Positions 33,888 to 42,725 of a DNA stretch of 64,000 nt are shown one piece after another. Below the pieces are notes generated by a model. It saw nothing but the letters and a program-made list of their open reading frames with translations, was not told where the DNA came from and searched no databases. The translations under genes and the position numbers were made by a program. The stretch's first letter is position 1; each line of letters begins with the position of its first letter. The DNA comes from Brevibacterium sediminis (GTDB lineage: Bacteria > Actinomycetota > Actinomycetes > Actinomycetales > Brevibacteriaceae), in contig NZ_JABKDD010000010.1 in NCBI RefSeq assembly GCF_013623905.1, positions 1 to 64,000 on the forward strand. Direction: 5' to 3'.

Positions 33888-35636
33888 TCAGGCGGTTTCG
33901 TCGGCGGCCGGCGGCATCGTCGCCGGATCGATGAGCACATGGATGAGGGCGGGCCCGTCGTGGGCAAGGGCCCGGTCGAGCGCCGGCCCGAATTCCTCGG
34001 TCGTTTCGACGCGCTCCCCGTGCCCGGTCGGCCCGGTTACGGAGGCCCCGTCGCCGTTCATGGACGCTTTGCTCGCCGAGGCGGCCCCGGAACTGCTGAG
34101 ATCGAATGCCGACATCCACGCCGCGAAGTTCGGATTGACCATGCGCGTGCCCGAGGGCCGTCCCGGATAGTGATTCTCCTGGTGAGACACGATCGTGCCG
34201 TACACGCCGTTGTCGACGACGATGATGAGCGGTGATCCGCCGTGGGCGAAGGCCGTGGCGATCTCCTGACCGTTCATGAGGAAGTCCCCATCGCCGCAGA
34301 CCGCGACCGCACGCCGCTCCGGGTACGCCAGAGAAGCGGCCACCGCGGCGGGAACGGCGAGACCCATCGCCCCGTTGCGGGCTCCGACGAGGCTGGACGG
34401 GCGCTCATGTCGGATGAACCGGTGCCCCCAGATCGTCGCATTGCCCGCCCCGTAGGTGAGGATCGCCTCCCCGCCGAGGCGGTCATCGAGAATCCCGAAC
34501 GCCACCCCGAGATCGACCCCGGCACGGCCCGGATTCTCCGGTGTCGCCTCGGCGTCGGGGCGATGAGCGGCGAACCGGGACTGCGCGTCCGCGCGTCCCT
34601 GCATCCACTCATCCGTCCGGTCACCGCGCAGCTGGCTCGCATCCCGAACATCAGCGGCATCGGTCCTGGTCAGGGCGCGAGTGAAGGAGTCCGCGGAGGC
34701 GATGATGTGCTCATCGATGCGCCCTGCGTGCTGGGTGGCCTCCATATCGAGGGAGACGAGTATGGTCTCGGCGTCGAAACCGATCGTGTAGCCGTCGCTT
34801 AAGACATCGGAGCGGGTGCAGCCGACGAAGATGACGAGGTCCGCCTCGGCGAAACCTGCCGCCACAGCATCGGCACGACCGTAGCCGAGCCAACCCGCCC
34901 ACGCCGGTGAGGAATGCGGAATCGCATCGTAGGCGCGCCAATCGCAGAAGATCGGCACCCCCGCCGAGGCGGCCAGACCGGCCAGCTCGGCTCCGCAGCC
35001 GTTGTGCCACCCATCCCCGCCGAGCACGAATGCGGGACGCTCGGCCGCCGCGATCCGCGAAGCCAAGCCATCGATGACGGCGGGGGCAGGGGTCGGTGGG
35101 GCCACCTCGGGGAGGGTCGGAGTCGGGGCCTCGGTGAGACGGACGAGGACATCCTCGGGCAGGCCGACGACGACGGGCCCGGGGCGACCGGATGCGGCGA
35201 TGCGCAGGGCATCGGCGGTGATCTCACCTGCACGGTCCTCATCATCGATGGTGAGCACGCGCTTCGCCGTCGAGGAGAACCACTCGGGCAGGCTGAACTC
35301 CTGGAAGGATTCGCGGGAGCGATCGTTGAGGGGGACGAGGCCGACGAACAGGACGAGCGCGGTTGCATCCTGCCAGGCGGTGTGGACAGCGATCATCGCA
35401 TTCGCCGCCCCTGGACCGCGGGTGACCATGGTGATTCCGGGACGGCCGGTCAGCCGGGATTCGGCCAGCGCCATGAACCCCGCACCGCCCTCCTGCCGGC
35501 ACACGACGGTCTCGATCTTCGCGTCATACAGTCCGTCGAGGACGTCGAGGTAGGACTCACCGGGGACCGCGTAGACGCGCTCGATGCCCGCGCTCTCCAG
35601 AGTGTCGACGATGAGGTGGCCGGCGGAACGCGACAT
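33888..35636 (-). CDS. Thiamine diphosphate-dependent enzyme, acetolactate synthase-like
   Basis: A 582-residue ThDP enzyme of the three-domain POX/AHAS fold. The PYR domain (about 5-170) has VPGESYLDVL and the ThDP-activating glutamate in CRQEGGAGFMA (Glu49). The central domain spans about 190-330. The PP domain (about 385-560) carries GDGDFLMNGQEIATAF and ends the motif with IVVDN. Because Glu49 is kept, it is unlikely to be glyoxylate carboligase, which lacks this residue. The substrate is unknown; decarboxylation of a 2-oxo acid is expected. About 40 residues near 510 are Ser/Ala-rich and atypical. It begins after CGAAAGGAC, between the transporter and amidohydrolase genes. Confidence 0.85.
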   Translation of the reverse strand: MSRSAGHLIVDTLESAGIERVYAVPGESYLDVLDGLYDAKIETVVCRQEGGAGFMALAESRLTGRPGITMVTRGPGAANAMIAVHTAWQDATALVLFVGLVPLNDRSRESFQEFSLPEWFSSTAKRVLTIDDEDRAGEITADALRIAASGRPGPVVVGLPEDVLVRLTEAPTPTLPEVAPPTPAPAVIDGLASRIAAAERPAFVLGGDGWHNGCGAELAGLAASAGVPIFCDWRAYDAIPHSSPAWAGWLGYGRADAVAAGFAEADLVIFVGCTRSDVLSDGYTIGFDAETILVSLDMEATQHAGRIDEHIIASADSFTRALTRTDAADVRDASQLRGDRTDEWMQGRADAQSRFAAHRPDAEATPENPGRAGVDLGVAFGILDDRLGGEAILTYGAGNATIWGHRFIRHERPSSLVGARNGAMGLAVPAAVAASLAYPERRAVAVCGDGDFLMNGQEIATAFAHGGSPLIIVVDNGVYGTIVSHQENHYPGRPSGTRMVNPNFAAWMSAFDLSSSGAASASKASMNGDGASVTGPTGHGERVETTEEFGPALDRALAHDGPALIHVLIDPATMPPAADETA

Positions 35637-35724
35637 GGTGTGGGTGTCCTTTCGACGATCGAACGGTGTGAGGTCCGGGGCTCCCGGCCCGGTGCTGCGC
35701 TGGGTTCCCAGCGCTGTGCGAGTC

Positions 35725-37056
35725 TCAATGTTTGAAGCCGGGGAGGTCGACGCTCATCCGAGGAGCGACGTAGCCGGCGAACGCCGTGAACAGGGAGAGG
35801 AAGACGAGCATCGCGGCGGCCGGCCACCAGTGGTCTCCGGCGGAGGCGACGAAGCTCGTGGCCAGCAGCGGGATGAACCCGGAGAGCATGCCTGCGGCGT
35901 TCTGCGCCATGCCCACACCCGTGTAGCGAGTGGTGGCGGGGAACAGTCCGGTGAGCACGGTGCCCGATGCCGCGTAGGGCAGGGACAGAGTGGACACGGC
36001 CAGGGTCATGGCGATGACGACGAGGACCGGATTGCCGGACTCGAACATGAAGAACGCAGGAACGGCGACCACCGCCGAGGCGACACCACCCCAGAGGATG
36101 ACCTTCGAGGCTCCGAACTTCGTGCCCAGGGCACCGCCCCAGATCAGGGCTCCGATCTCGACGGCGGCGGCGACCATGCTGCCGAGCAGGAGGAGCGAAT
36201 CGTCGTAGCCGAGGACGTTGACGCCGTACCAGACGCAGAATGCGGTGACGAGGTAGAAGCCGCCGACGCCGAGCAGAGCCGCGGCCATGCCGATGATGAT
36301 CTGCTTCCACGAGTCACGGAAGGTGGTGCGGATGGGGCTCTTCTCGACCTCGCCGGACTCTTCGAGCTGACGGAAGACCGGGGACTCTTCTAGGCGGGAG
36401 CGGAGGTAGACGGCGACGACGAGCAGCGGCAGGGCCACGAGGAATGGGATCCTCCAGCCGAACGAGTCGAAGCTGTCCTGTGAGAACACCAGGGTCATGA
36501 TGAAGAAGCCGCCGGAGGACAGGATCGTGCCGATCGGGGAGCCGATCTGCGGGATCGCTGCATAACGGGCACGCAGGTGGAGCGGGGCGTTCTCGACGAC
36601 GAGCGTCATCGCGCCCGACCATTCGCCGCCGACGAAGAGACCCTGGAGGATGCGCAGGAGCACGAGCAGGGCGGGGGCGGCGAAGCCGATCGCAGCATAG
36701 GTGGGCAGGAGGCCGATGAGTCCGGTGACGACGCCGATGCCGATGATCGTGATGAGCAGGACCTTGCGGCGCCCGATCTTGTCGCCCATGCGGCCGAAGA
36801 TCAGACCGCCGATGGGACGAGCGGCCAGCCCGACGCCGAAGGTGGCGAATGAGGCCATGGCGGCGGCCGTGGCGTTCTCGCTGGTGAAGTACTGGACGTT
36901 GAAGACCAGGGCGGCCGCTGCCGAGAAGAGGAAGAAGTCGTACCACTCGAGGGCGGTGCCGATCAGGGCGCCGGCGGCGACCTTGTTCGCGTCCTTGATG
37001 CTCAGTTCCGTTGTGGCATTGAGCTCGGCGGACGCCGTGGTGTTCTGCTCGCTCAT
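35725..37056 (-). CDS. MFS transporter, metabolite:H+ symporter (MHS) type
   Basis: A 443-residue proton symporter of the MHS family (related to ShiA, ProP and KgtP). GTALEWYDFFLFSAAAALVF in the first helix and GRMGDKIGRRKVLL in the loop 2-3 (motif A) are diagnostic, and GEWSGAMTLVVENAP is the typical loop 4-5 segment. It imports carboxylates or zwitterions. ATG at 37056 is preferred over longer frames because conserved sequence begins there. It leads the operon with the ThDP enzyme and M20 amidase and is divergent from the PucR gene, so its substrate is probably what those enzymes degrade. Confidence 0.9.
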   Translation of the reverse strand: MSEQNTTASAELNATTELSIKDANKVAAGALIGTALEWYDFFLFSAAAALVFNVQYFTSENATAAAMASFATFGVGLAARPIGGLIFGRMGDKIGRRKVLLITIIGIGVVTGLIGLLPTYAAIGFAAPALLVLLRILQGLFVGGEWSGAMTLVVENAPLHLRARYAAIPQIGSPIGTILSSGGFFIMTLVFSQDSFDSFGWRIPFLVALPLLVVAVYLRSRLEESPVFRQLEESGEVEKSPIRTTFRDSWKQIIIGMAAALLGVGGFYLVTAFCVWYGVNVLGYDDSLLLLGSMVAAAVEIGALIWGGALGTKFGASKVILWGGVASAVVAVPAFFMFESGNPVLVVIAMTLAVSTLSLPYAASGTVLTGLFPATTRYTGVGMAQNAAGMLSGFIPLLATSFVASAGDHWWPAAAMLVFLSLFTAFAGYVAPRMSVDLPGFKH

Positions 37057-37216
37057 GGATTCTCTCCGTCGAGTCCGGGGACCTGGGCCTGGTCGGCCGA
37101 GTCCGGGTGCGGGTGGTGCATCGGTCGATCGTTGCGATCGACCGGCAGGTATCGACCTTACAGAGTGCCACATGTCCTGATCCAGGCACATTTGTCGCCG
37201 AAAAGTGGGCAGTGCT

Positions 37217-37230
37217 TGTGCAGATGCACA
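37217..37230. promoter_or_regulatory. Palindrome in the MHS/PucR intergenic region
   Basis: TGTGCAGATGCACA is a 14-base palindrome 16 bases before the PucR ATG. Further GCACA/TGTGC-like half-sites lie within 60 bases (for example around GGCACATTTGT). It is a candidate PucR operator controlling both divergent genes. Confidence 0.45.
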
Positions 37231-37246
37231 TATTCTGGAGCGTGTG

Positions 37247-38461
37247 ATGGATGAACAGGTTGGAATTGCGGGCACACGACAGCTTCGGGACCGTCCGGAG
37301 CCCGGAGACGAACGTCGCTGGCTCGAGCTCCTCGACGCTCTCGATCTCGACGAGCTGACTGAACGGTTCATGATCCGCGTCGTCACGGTCTCCGGCTACG
37401 ATCCCGCACCGATTCCGGTCTCGGAGCTGCGGCGGACCGGTCGGCTCTCCTTCTCCACCCTCATCGAGGGGCTGCGCGCCGGTGGGTTCGACGGCCCCGT
37501 GGCGGTATCGACGGAGGTCGGGGTCTCCCGGGCACGGGCTGGAATTCCGCTCGAGGCGCTGATGACCGCGATCCGCCACGATTTCAATGTGCTCTGGGAG
37601 GTGCTCACCCGTGTGGCGAATCAGGAGGATGCGGAACTCGTCATCCGGCACACCGGCATCGTCTTATCCACCGTCGACGAATACGTCTCTCAGGTCCAAC
37701 AGGCCTATACCGCCGAGCGCACCCGGATGCGCGCGGAAGAGGATTCGGTGCATGCGGGCCTCATCGCAAGCCTCTTCGATGATCCCGATCCCACCGCGGA
37801 GCGCCTGTCGAGGATCGCGACCGGGCTCGGTCTCGATGTCGACTCTCCGCTGCTCGTCATCGCCGCCACCGGGGACGACGTCCGGGCGCTGCGGGTGATC
37901 ATCTCCGATCATGCCCGCGCGGGCGGGACCATGTTCACGCACCACCTCGGCGAGGTTCTCATTGCGTTCACGCAGGTTCCAGGTGGTGCGGGACATGCTT
38001 CCACTCCATTCGGGGGCGGAACCGGTCATTCGTTGGGGGCGCTCGCCGGCAAGATCGCCGAGGCCAGGGTGGGGTATGTCCGCGCCGAAGGGATCGGCAC
38101 CCTGCGGCGGTCGGCGCTGACCGCGCGAGATCTCGCCGATGTCATCGCCGCTGATGAGACGACTGCGATGACGTGGCGCAGTGGGTGGGCGCGGTTGGCC
38201 GCACGGTCGCTCAATGCCGCCGGCAATCCGATCCTCGCCGATGTCGAGTCCGCGCTGGCCGCCTGCGGCCCGGTCGAGCGGGAGCGCCTCATCGAGGCGG
38301 TGCAGGTCTATCTCGCTTCGGGGAGCATCGGTGCGTCTGCCGCGCAGCTGTTCTGCCATCGCAATACGGTGGCGAATCGTCTGCGCCGCTTCGCCGAACT
38401 CACCGGGGTCGATCCGATGATCCCCGCCGAGGCGGCCCGCCTCGTCGTCGGTTGGGCGTGA
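37247..38461 (+). CDS. PucR/CdaR-family transcriptional regulator
   Basis: A 404-residue regulator. The N-terminal half is a sensor region of unknown ligand. The middle resembles the GGDEF-like CdaR_GGDEF domain (about 160-300). The C-terminus is the PucR-type HTH_30 domain: LIEAVQVYLASGSIGASAAQ and LFCHRNTVANRLRRFAELTG, where HRNTVANRLRR is the recognition helix. Members regulate purine, ureide and sugar-acid use. The start could be ATG at 37247 (CTGGAG 6 bases upstream) or GTG at 37244, which would be 7 bases after TATTCT. It is divergent from the MHS/ThDP/M20 operon. Confidence 0.88.
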   Translation: MDEQVGIAGTRQLRDRPEPGDERRWLELLDALDLDELTERFMIRVVTVSGYDPAPIPVSELRRTGRLSFSTLIEGLRAGGFDGPVAVSTEVGVSRARAGIPLEALMTAIRHDFNVLWEVLTRVANQEDAELVIRHTGIVLSTVDEYVSQVQQAYTAERTRMRAEEDSVHAGLIASLFDDPDPTAERLSRIATGLGLDVDSPLLVIAATGDDVRALRVIISDHARAGGTMFTHHLGEVLIAFTQVPGGAGHASTPFGGGTGHSLGALAGKIAEARVGYVRAEGIGTLRRSALTARDLADVIAADETTAMTWRSGWARLAARSLNAAGNPILADVESALAACGPVERERLIEAVQVYLASGSIGASAAQLFCHRNTVANRLRRFAELTGVDPMIPAEAARLVVGWA

Positions 38462-38536
38462 TTTCGCGATCTGGGAGTCATCGGGCGACCACGGCCGCAT
38501 CGTTCATAGCGGCCCTCGCTTTTCGAAACCAAGCTC

Positions 38537-38606
38537 CGTCGTTCAAGGCGGCGAGCACTTGTCGAAAGGTGCACAGTTCGACATCCGCGCTGCGGCTTGA
38601 ACGACG
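38537..38606. repeat. Intergenic palindromic element, copy R1
   Basis: CGTCGTTCAAG (38537-38547) and CTTGAACGACG (38596-38606) are perfect inverted ends. Inside is GTCGAAAGGTGCAC followed by GTTCGACATCCGCGCTG, shared with copies R2 and R3. It lies between the PucR and LLM genes. Confidence 0.75.
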
Positions 38607-38729
38607 CCCCGCGATTACCTCGAGGGCCGAGTGTGACGAGCCTGGCTAGAGTTCTCAGGCGGAGCTGATAGAAGTCAAGCATTCAACCATCGTCGGACGA
38701 TGCCTTCAAGGCATCAGAAGAGAGGCACC

Positions 38730-39758
38730 GTGAGCACGTCGACAAATGACCGAGTCGGCCATCTCGGGTTCATCCACCTCGTTCCCTTCGATCGCGATGA
38801 TCCTGGTCGCGGCCTGGCCGAGGGTATCGAACTGTTCCGCTTCGCCGAGGAGCTCGGGCTCGACAGCGGATGGGTCCGAACTCGGCACATGCAGTCCGGT
38901 CTGCCGTCGCCGGCAGTGTACTTCGCTGCTTTAGCCCAGCACACGCAGCGGATCGGGCTGGGCAGTGCGGTGATTCCCGTCGGTCATGAGAATCCGTTTC
39001 GACTGGCCGAGGATCTCGCCGTTGCCGACGTCCTCTCCGGAGGTCGGGTTCTGGCTGGATTGAGCGTGCATCCGCCCGCATTCGCCGAGGAGGTCAATGA
39101 CATCGTCCATGGTGAGGGATGGCGCGGCGAAGACTACAGCTACGCGCGCATCGAGCGTCTGCGTGATCTCCTCGCGGGAGGCTCGGTACGGGAGAAGCCC
39201 GAGTACAAAGGCTTCGGCGGGGACATCGATTCCGAACGGGTGGAACCGCATGCGCCCGGACTGAGCGATCGCCTCTGGTACGGAGGGGGATCGCTGCGCT
39301 CGGCCACCTGGTCGGGCGAGGCTGGATTGAACTGGCTGATGAGCAACATCACCTCGGCAGAGGACGGGATCGAGGACTTCTCTCTCAACCAGGTCAACCA
39401 GATCGAGACTTACCGCGAATCGCTCTCTGTTGAGAATGGACGAGTGAGCCTGGCACGCGTGATCGTTCCAACCGATAGCGCGAGTCCGGTACAGGCGGCC
39501 AAGTACCGGAAGTACGCAGAGGAGCGGACTCCGCGGACGAAGCAGGTCCACGGGAAGAACACGATCATCGCACCGGACCTGCTCGGCTCGACCGAGGAGA
39601 TCGTCGACTACCTGCTGTCCAACCCGGCTTTCCAGGCTTCGGATGACTATCTCTTCGAACTTCCGTTCGAGTTCGAACTCGATGACTGGAAGCACATCCT
39701 CCACCAACTTGCCACTGAGATCGGCCCGAAGCTCGGGTGGACGCCAGCAAGCTCTTAG
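38730..39758 (+). CDS. LLM-class flavin-dependent oxidoreductase
   Basis: A 342-residue TIM-barrel flavoprotein of the luciferase-like monooxygenase superfamily, using FMN or F420. Visible blocks are LGFIHLVPFDRDDPGRGLAEGIELFRFAEELGLDSGWVRTRHMQ, ALAQHTQRIGLGSAVIPVGHENPFRLAEDLAVADVLSGGR and LWYGGGSLRSATWSGEAGLNWL. The last is the expected product-side loop, although sequence near GYGGG-type residues is not fully standard. GTG at 38730 is chosen with GAGAGG upstream; an earlier ATG at 38700 lacks support. The substrate is unknown. Palindromic elements R1 and R2 lie on either side of it. Confidence 0.86.
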   Translation: MSTSTNDRVGHLGFIHLVPFDRDDPGRGLAEGIELFRFAEELGLDSGWVRTRHMQSGLPSPAVYFAALAQHTQRIGLGSAVIPVGHENPFRLAEDLAVADVLSGGRVLAGLSVHPPAFAEEVNDIVHGEGWRGEDYSYARIERLRDLLAGGSVREKPEYKGFGGDIDSERVEPHAPGLSDRLWYGGGSLRSATWSGEAGLNWLMSNITSAEDGIEDFSLNQVNQIETYRESLSVENGRVSLARVIVPTDSASPVQAAKYRKYAEERTPRTKQVHGKNTIIAPDLLGSTEEIVDYLLSNPAFQASDDYLFELPFEFELDDWKHILHQLATEIGPKLGWTPASS

Positions 39759-39821
39759 ACGTCTCCCTCGGTGGGCACTGTCCGCCGCTGTTCGCTGCCT
39801 CGCTGCCTCGCTGTCGACGCT

Positions 39822-39917
39822 TCGTTCAAGGCTTCGCTCTTCGACCCAGCCTCGATCAAGGCGCAACTCAGTCCTCGAAAGGCGCACGGGTCGACGTCTG
39901 CGCTCTGCCTTGAACGA
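39822..39917. repeat. Intergenic palindromic element, copy R2
   Basis: TCGTTCAAGGC (39822-39832) and GCCTTGAACGA (39907-39917) are perfect 11-base inverted ends. The right half, CTCGAAAGGCGCAC then GTCGACGTCTGCGCTCTGCC, aligns with R1. This copy is longer, with an extra inner TCAAGGCGC. It lies between convergent genes and could terminate both. Confidence 0.75.
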
Positions 39918-39974
39918 GCCTCCTGGGGGCGTCGACTGCTTGAGCACGGCCCCGATTCCGAGCGGGTCGGCGCA

Positions 39975-41012
39975 TCAGGGGATCACCGCGATGCCGACAT
40001 AGCTCTGCCCGTGCGGTCCGGTCAGAGCGACAGCTTGGCCGTCGACGCTGAGCACGAATCGCCCATCGGGCTCGATCCCGAGTGTCTCGAGCTGAGCGCG
40101 AGTGTCAGGCAGAACGCCGGCGCCCTCATTGCTGATCCACACGACGTCGTCGCGCGATTGCATGAGCGAAGCGAAGCGGGCACGCGCCTCGGCGTCGACA
40201 TAGGCCAGCACCGCACTGTGGAAGACGATCGGTTGGGTCCCGGCTGGCACCTCGGCAAGCAGGGTTTCGACGGTGTCGAGCAGGTCGCCGCGGACGAGGT
40301 GCGGGGGATCGGCGGCCGCGACCGAGGCAGCGGCGAGGAGGCGCTCCCGTCTCGACTCATGCTCCGGCCAGATCAGCGAAGTCAGCCATTCCCGCTGGTC
40401 AGCATCGGTGATATCGAGAGGATTGAGATCGATTCCGGCCCGCCACGCGACCTCGGGGAGGTGGTCCGGGACCGTGGAGTTCGTCAGTACGCATTCGAGC
40501 ACGACCGGGCTCGGACCGTCCGCAGGGTCGAGCGTCGCCGACTTCTCGGAATCTGAACCGGACGACCCGGCCGCCTCGGTGACGGTGAATCGGTAACTGT
40601 ACCGGTCAGGGTAGAGGCAGAGCCCCGCTGAGGCGCCTACCTCGATGAGTGCAAGCGGTCCTGGAACCCGTGCGAGTGCTGGAAGGAGCGTCGCGCAGCG
40701 ACCCGCCTCATTCGTCTGGGTCGACCGGGCGAGCATGAGCTCGCGGACCTTCGCCCAGTGATCAAGCAGCCATGCACGCAGGTCAGCATAGGAGCCTTCG
40801 CCGGCGCCGAGGTGGCGGGCTGCGCCGAAGAGCAGATTGGCCTGGCGCTTCGGTCGGGGCAGTTCGAGCAGGAGCGAGAGAATCTCGTCATCCGCGGCGA
40901 CTCCCTCGGCCCATGCGGTGTAGATCGGGGAGGTGCCGGCCGCTTCGAGGCGGGCGAACTTGCCGTAGTAGTCGCGTAGAGTCTCGGCTTCGAGTTCCGT
41001 CATCGGCTGCAT
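39975..41012 (-). CDS. DUF2332 family protein
   Basis: A 345-residue conserved protein of unknown function. Family features are the opening LRDYYGKFARLEAAGTSPIYTAWAEGVAAD, LLLELPRPKRQANLLFGAARHLGA, and the SAM-methyltransferase-like strand ALIEVGASAGLCLYPDRYSYRF, followed later by PIVFHSAVLAYV and WISNEGAGV. The GASAGL segment suggests a Rossmann-like fold, but no reaction is established to my knowledge. GAGGAGGG lies 4 bases before the ATG at 41012; the longer frame to 41132 runs into element R3. It converges on the LLM gene across R2. Confidence 0.85.
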   Translation of the reverse strand: MQPMTELEAETLRDYYGKFARLEAAGTSPIYTAWAEGVAADDEILSLLLELPRPKRQANLLFGAARHLGAGEGSYADLRAWLLDHWAKVRELMLARSTQTNEAGRCATLLPALARVPGPLALIEVGASAGLCLYPDRYSYRFTVTEAAGSSGSDSEKSATLDPADGPSPVVLECVLTNSTVPDHLPEVAWRAGIDLNPLDITDADQREWLTSLIWPEHESRRERLLAAASVAAADPPHLVRGDLLDTVETLLAEVPAGTQPIVFHSAVLAYVDAEARARFASLMQSRDDVVWISNEGAGVLPDTRAQLETLGIEPDGRFVLSVDGQAVALTGPHGQSYVGIAVIP

Positions 41013-41096
41013 GTCGCCCTCCTCGCAATGGTATCCGCGCCTCAGTGACTTCATCGTACTGACCAGTTGCCCGACGGCGAGCGGGCAACCGAAACG

Positions 41097-41162
41097 TCGT
41101 TCAAGGCGGAACGCGGATGTCGAGTCGAGCACGGTTCGACATCCGGGCGCCGGCTTGAACGA
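41097..41162. repeat. Intergenic palindromic element, copy R3
   Basis: Outer arms TCGTTCAAG (41097-41105) and CTTGAACGA (41154-41162) enclose inner arms CGGATGTCGA (41114-41123) and TCGACATCCG (41136-41145), both perfect, giving a nested hairpin. GTTCGACATCCG is shared with R1. It lies in the 308-base gap between the divergent DUF2332 and transporter genes, which otherwise holds only presumed promoters. Confidence 0.75.
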
Positions 41163-41320
41163 GCCGATTGAAGTCCCCGTCCCGGTATTCGGTACTTTTG
41201 CTGCGAACGCTAGGTCAGCCGCCCGCGCTGTCGTAATGTGTTGCCATCATGCGCCGACGACCATGTTCGCGGCGCATCCCCGCGCCACCACCGTGGCCCG
41301 ACTTGATCGAAGGAGATCCC

Positions 41321-42682
41321 ATGTCATCCGAGGTGAGCCCGCCGACCAGCGGACAGACCCCCGCCGATTCGGCACTGGAGAAGAGGACCCTGCGCAAGGT
41401 CCTCATCCGTCTCATCCCGTTCGTCATCGCGATGTACTTCATCAACTACCTCGATCGGACGAACATCGGCATCGCCGGACCGGGCGGAATGAACGAAGAC
41501 CTCGCGATGAACGCGACCCAGTTCGGGTTCGCCGCAGGCATCTTCTTCTTCGGCTACCTCATCCTCGAAGTGCCCTCGAACCTCGCTCTGCACAAGTTCG
41601 GCGCCCGCATCTGGCTCGCCCGCATCCTCATCAGCTGGGGCGTCGTCGCCGCGGCCATGGCATTCGTGCCCAACCACGGCTGGCTCTACGTGCTGCGGTT
41701 CCTTCTCGGAGTCGCCGAGGCGGGATTCTTCCCGGGCATCATTCTCTACCTCACGTACTGGTTCCCGACCTCGATGCGCGCGCGGGCCACGGCTCTGTTC
41801 ATGCTCGCCATCCCGCTCTCCAGCGTCGTGGGTTCGCCCCTGTCGTCGTGGCTGATCTCCAGCGGCAACTCGATCTTCGAGAACTTCGCCGGCTGGCGCT
41901 TCATGTTCATCATCGAAGGCGTGCCCGCCGTTCTCCTGGGCATCATGTGCATCTTCTACCTCACCGACCGCCCGCGGGACGCGAAGTGGCTGAGCGCCGA
42001 AGAGCGCAACTGGCTGCAGTCGACGATGGACGCCGAGGAGAAGAGCAAGGAAGAGACCTTCCACTACCCGGTCCGCCGGTCGCTGCTCCAGCCCCGCGTC
42101 TGGGCCCTGTCATTCGTCTACTTCGGCATGGTCTACGGCCTCTACGCCATGAGCTTCTTCCTCCCGACGATCATCGCCGGCTTCCAGGAGTCCTTCGGCG
42201 TCGAGTACTCGATCGTCGAGATCGGCCTCATCACGGCCATCCCCTATGTCTTCGGTGCCCTGGCCATGTACTTCTGGTCCCGGCACGGCGATCGCACGGG
42301 TGAGCGTGTGTGGCACGTGGCCATCCCGCTGTTCATCGGCGGTGTGGCGATCCCCATCGCCCTCTACCTGTCCTCACCGTTCACCACGATGATCGCCGTG
42401 ACGATCACCTGCATGGCGATCTGCGCCGCCCTGCCGACCTTCTGGCCGCTGCCGCAGACCTTCCTCGCCGGTGCCGGTGCCGCCGCGGGACTCGCGCTCA
42501 TCAACTCGCTCGGCAACTCCGCGGGCTTCTTCGCCCCCTACATCACCGGTTGGCTGGCCGATCTCACCGGCACCCAGAATGCCGGCATGTGGGTCGTCGG
42601 CGCGGCCATGGTCGCCGCCGGCATCGTCACCCTCATCCTCCGGGCCGCACCCGCTCCCGATAATCTGGACGTGATGAAGTAA
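41321..42682 (+). CDS. MFS transporter, anion:cation symporter (ACS) type
   Basis: A 453-residue transporter of the ACS/phthalate permease family, which imports organic acids such as hydroxy or sugar acids with protons. IPFVIAMYFINYLDRTNIGIAG in the first helix, the LEVPSNLALHKFGARIWLAR loop 2-3 and RFLLGVAEAGFFPGIILYLTYWFP are signature segments. GAAGGAGA lies 6 bases before the ATG at 41321. The gene is followed after 43 bases by a GlcD-type oxidase, so the probable job is uptake of the 2-hydroxy acid that enzyme oxidises. Confidence 0.9.
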   Translation: MSSEVSPPTSGQTPADSALEKRTLRKVLIRLIPFVIAMYFINYLDRTNIGIAGPGGMNEDLAMNATQFGFAAGIFFFGYLILEVPSNLALHKFGARIWLARILISWGVVAAAMAFVPNHGWLYVLRFLLGVAEAGFFPGIILYLTYWFPTSMRARATALFMLAIPLSSVVGSPLSSWLISSGNSIFENFAGWRFMFIIEGVPAVLLGIMCIFYLTDRPRDAKWLSAEERNWLQSTMDAEEKSKEETFHYPVRRSLLQPRVWALSFVYFGMVYGLYAMSFFLPTIIAGFQESFGVEYSIVEIGLITAIPYVFGALAMYFWSRHGDRTGERVWHVAIPLFIGGVAIPIALYLSSPFTTMIAVTITCMAICAALPTFWPLPQTFLAGAGAAAGLALINSLGNSAGFFAPYITGWLADLTGTQNAGMWVVGAAMVAAGIVTLILRAAPAPDNLDVMK

Positions 42683-42725
42683 CGGCCCGCCGTCCGCCTT
42701 CGACCCACCGATCCGAGGAGCAGAA

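Noticed and set aside
33888..35636. Glyoxylate carboligase (gcl) for the ThDP enzyme
   Set aside because: The ThDP-activating glutamate (Glu49) is present, whereas glyoxylate carboligases lack it, and no hydroxypyruvate isomerase or reductase is near.
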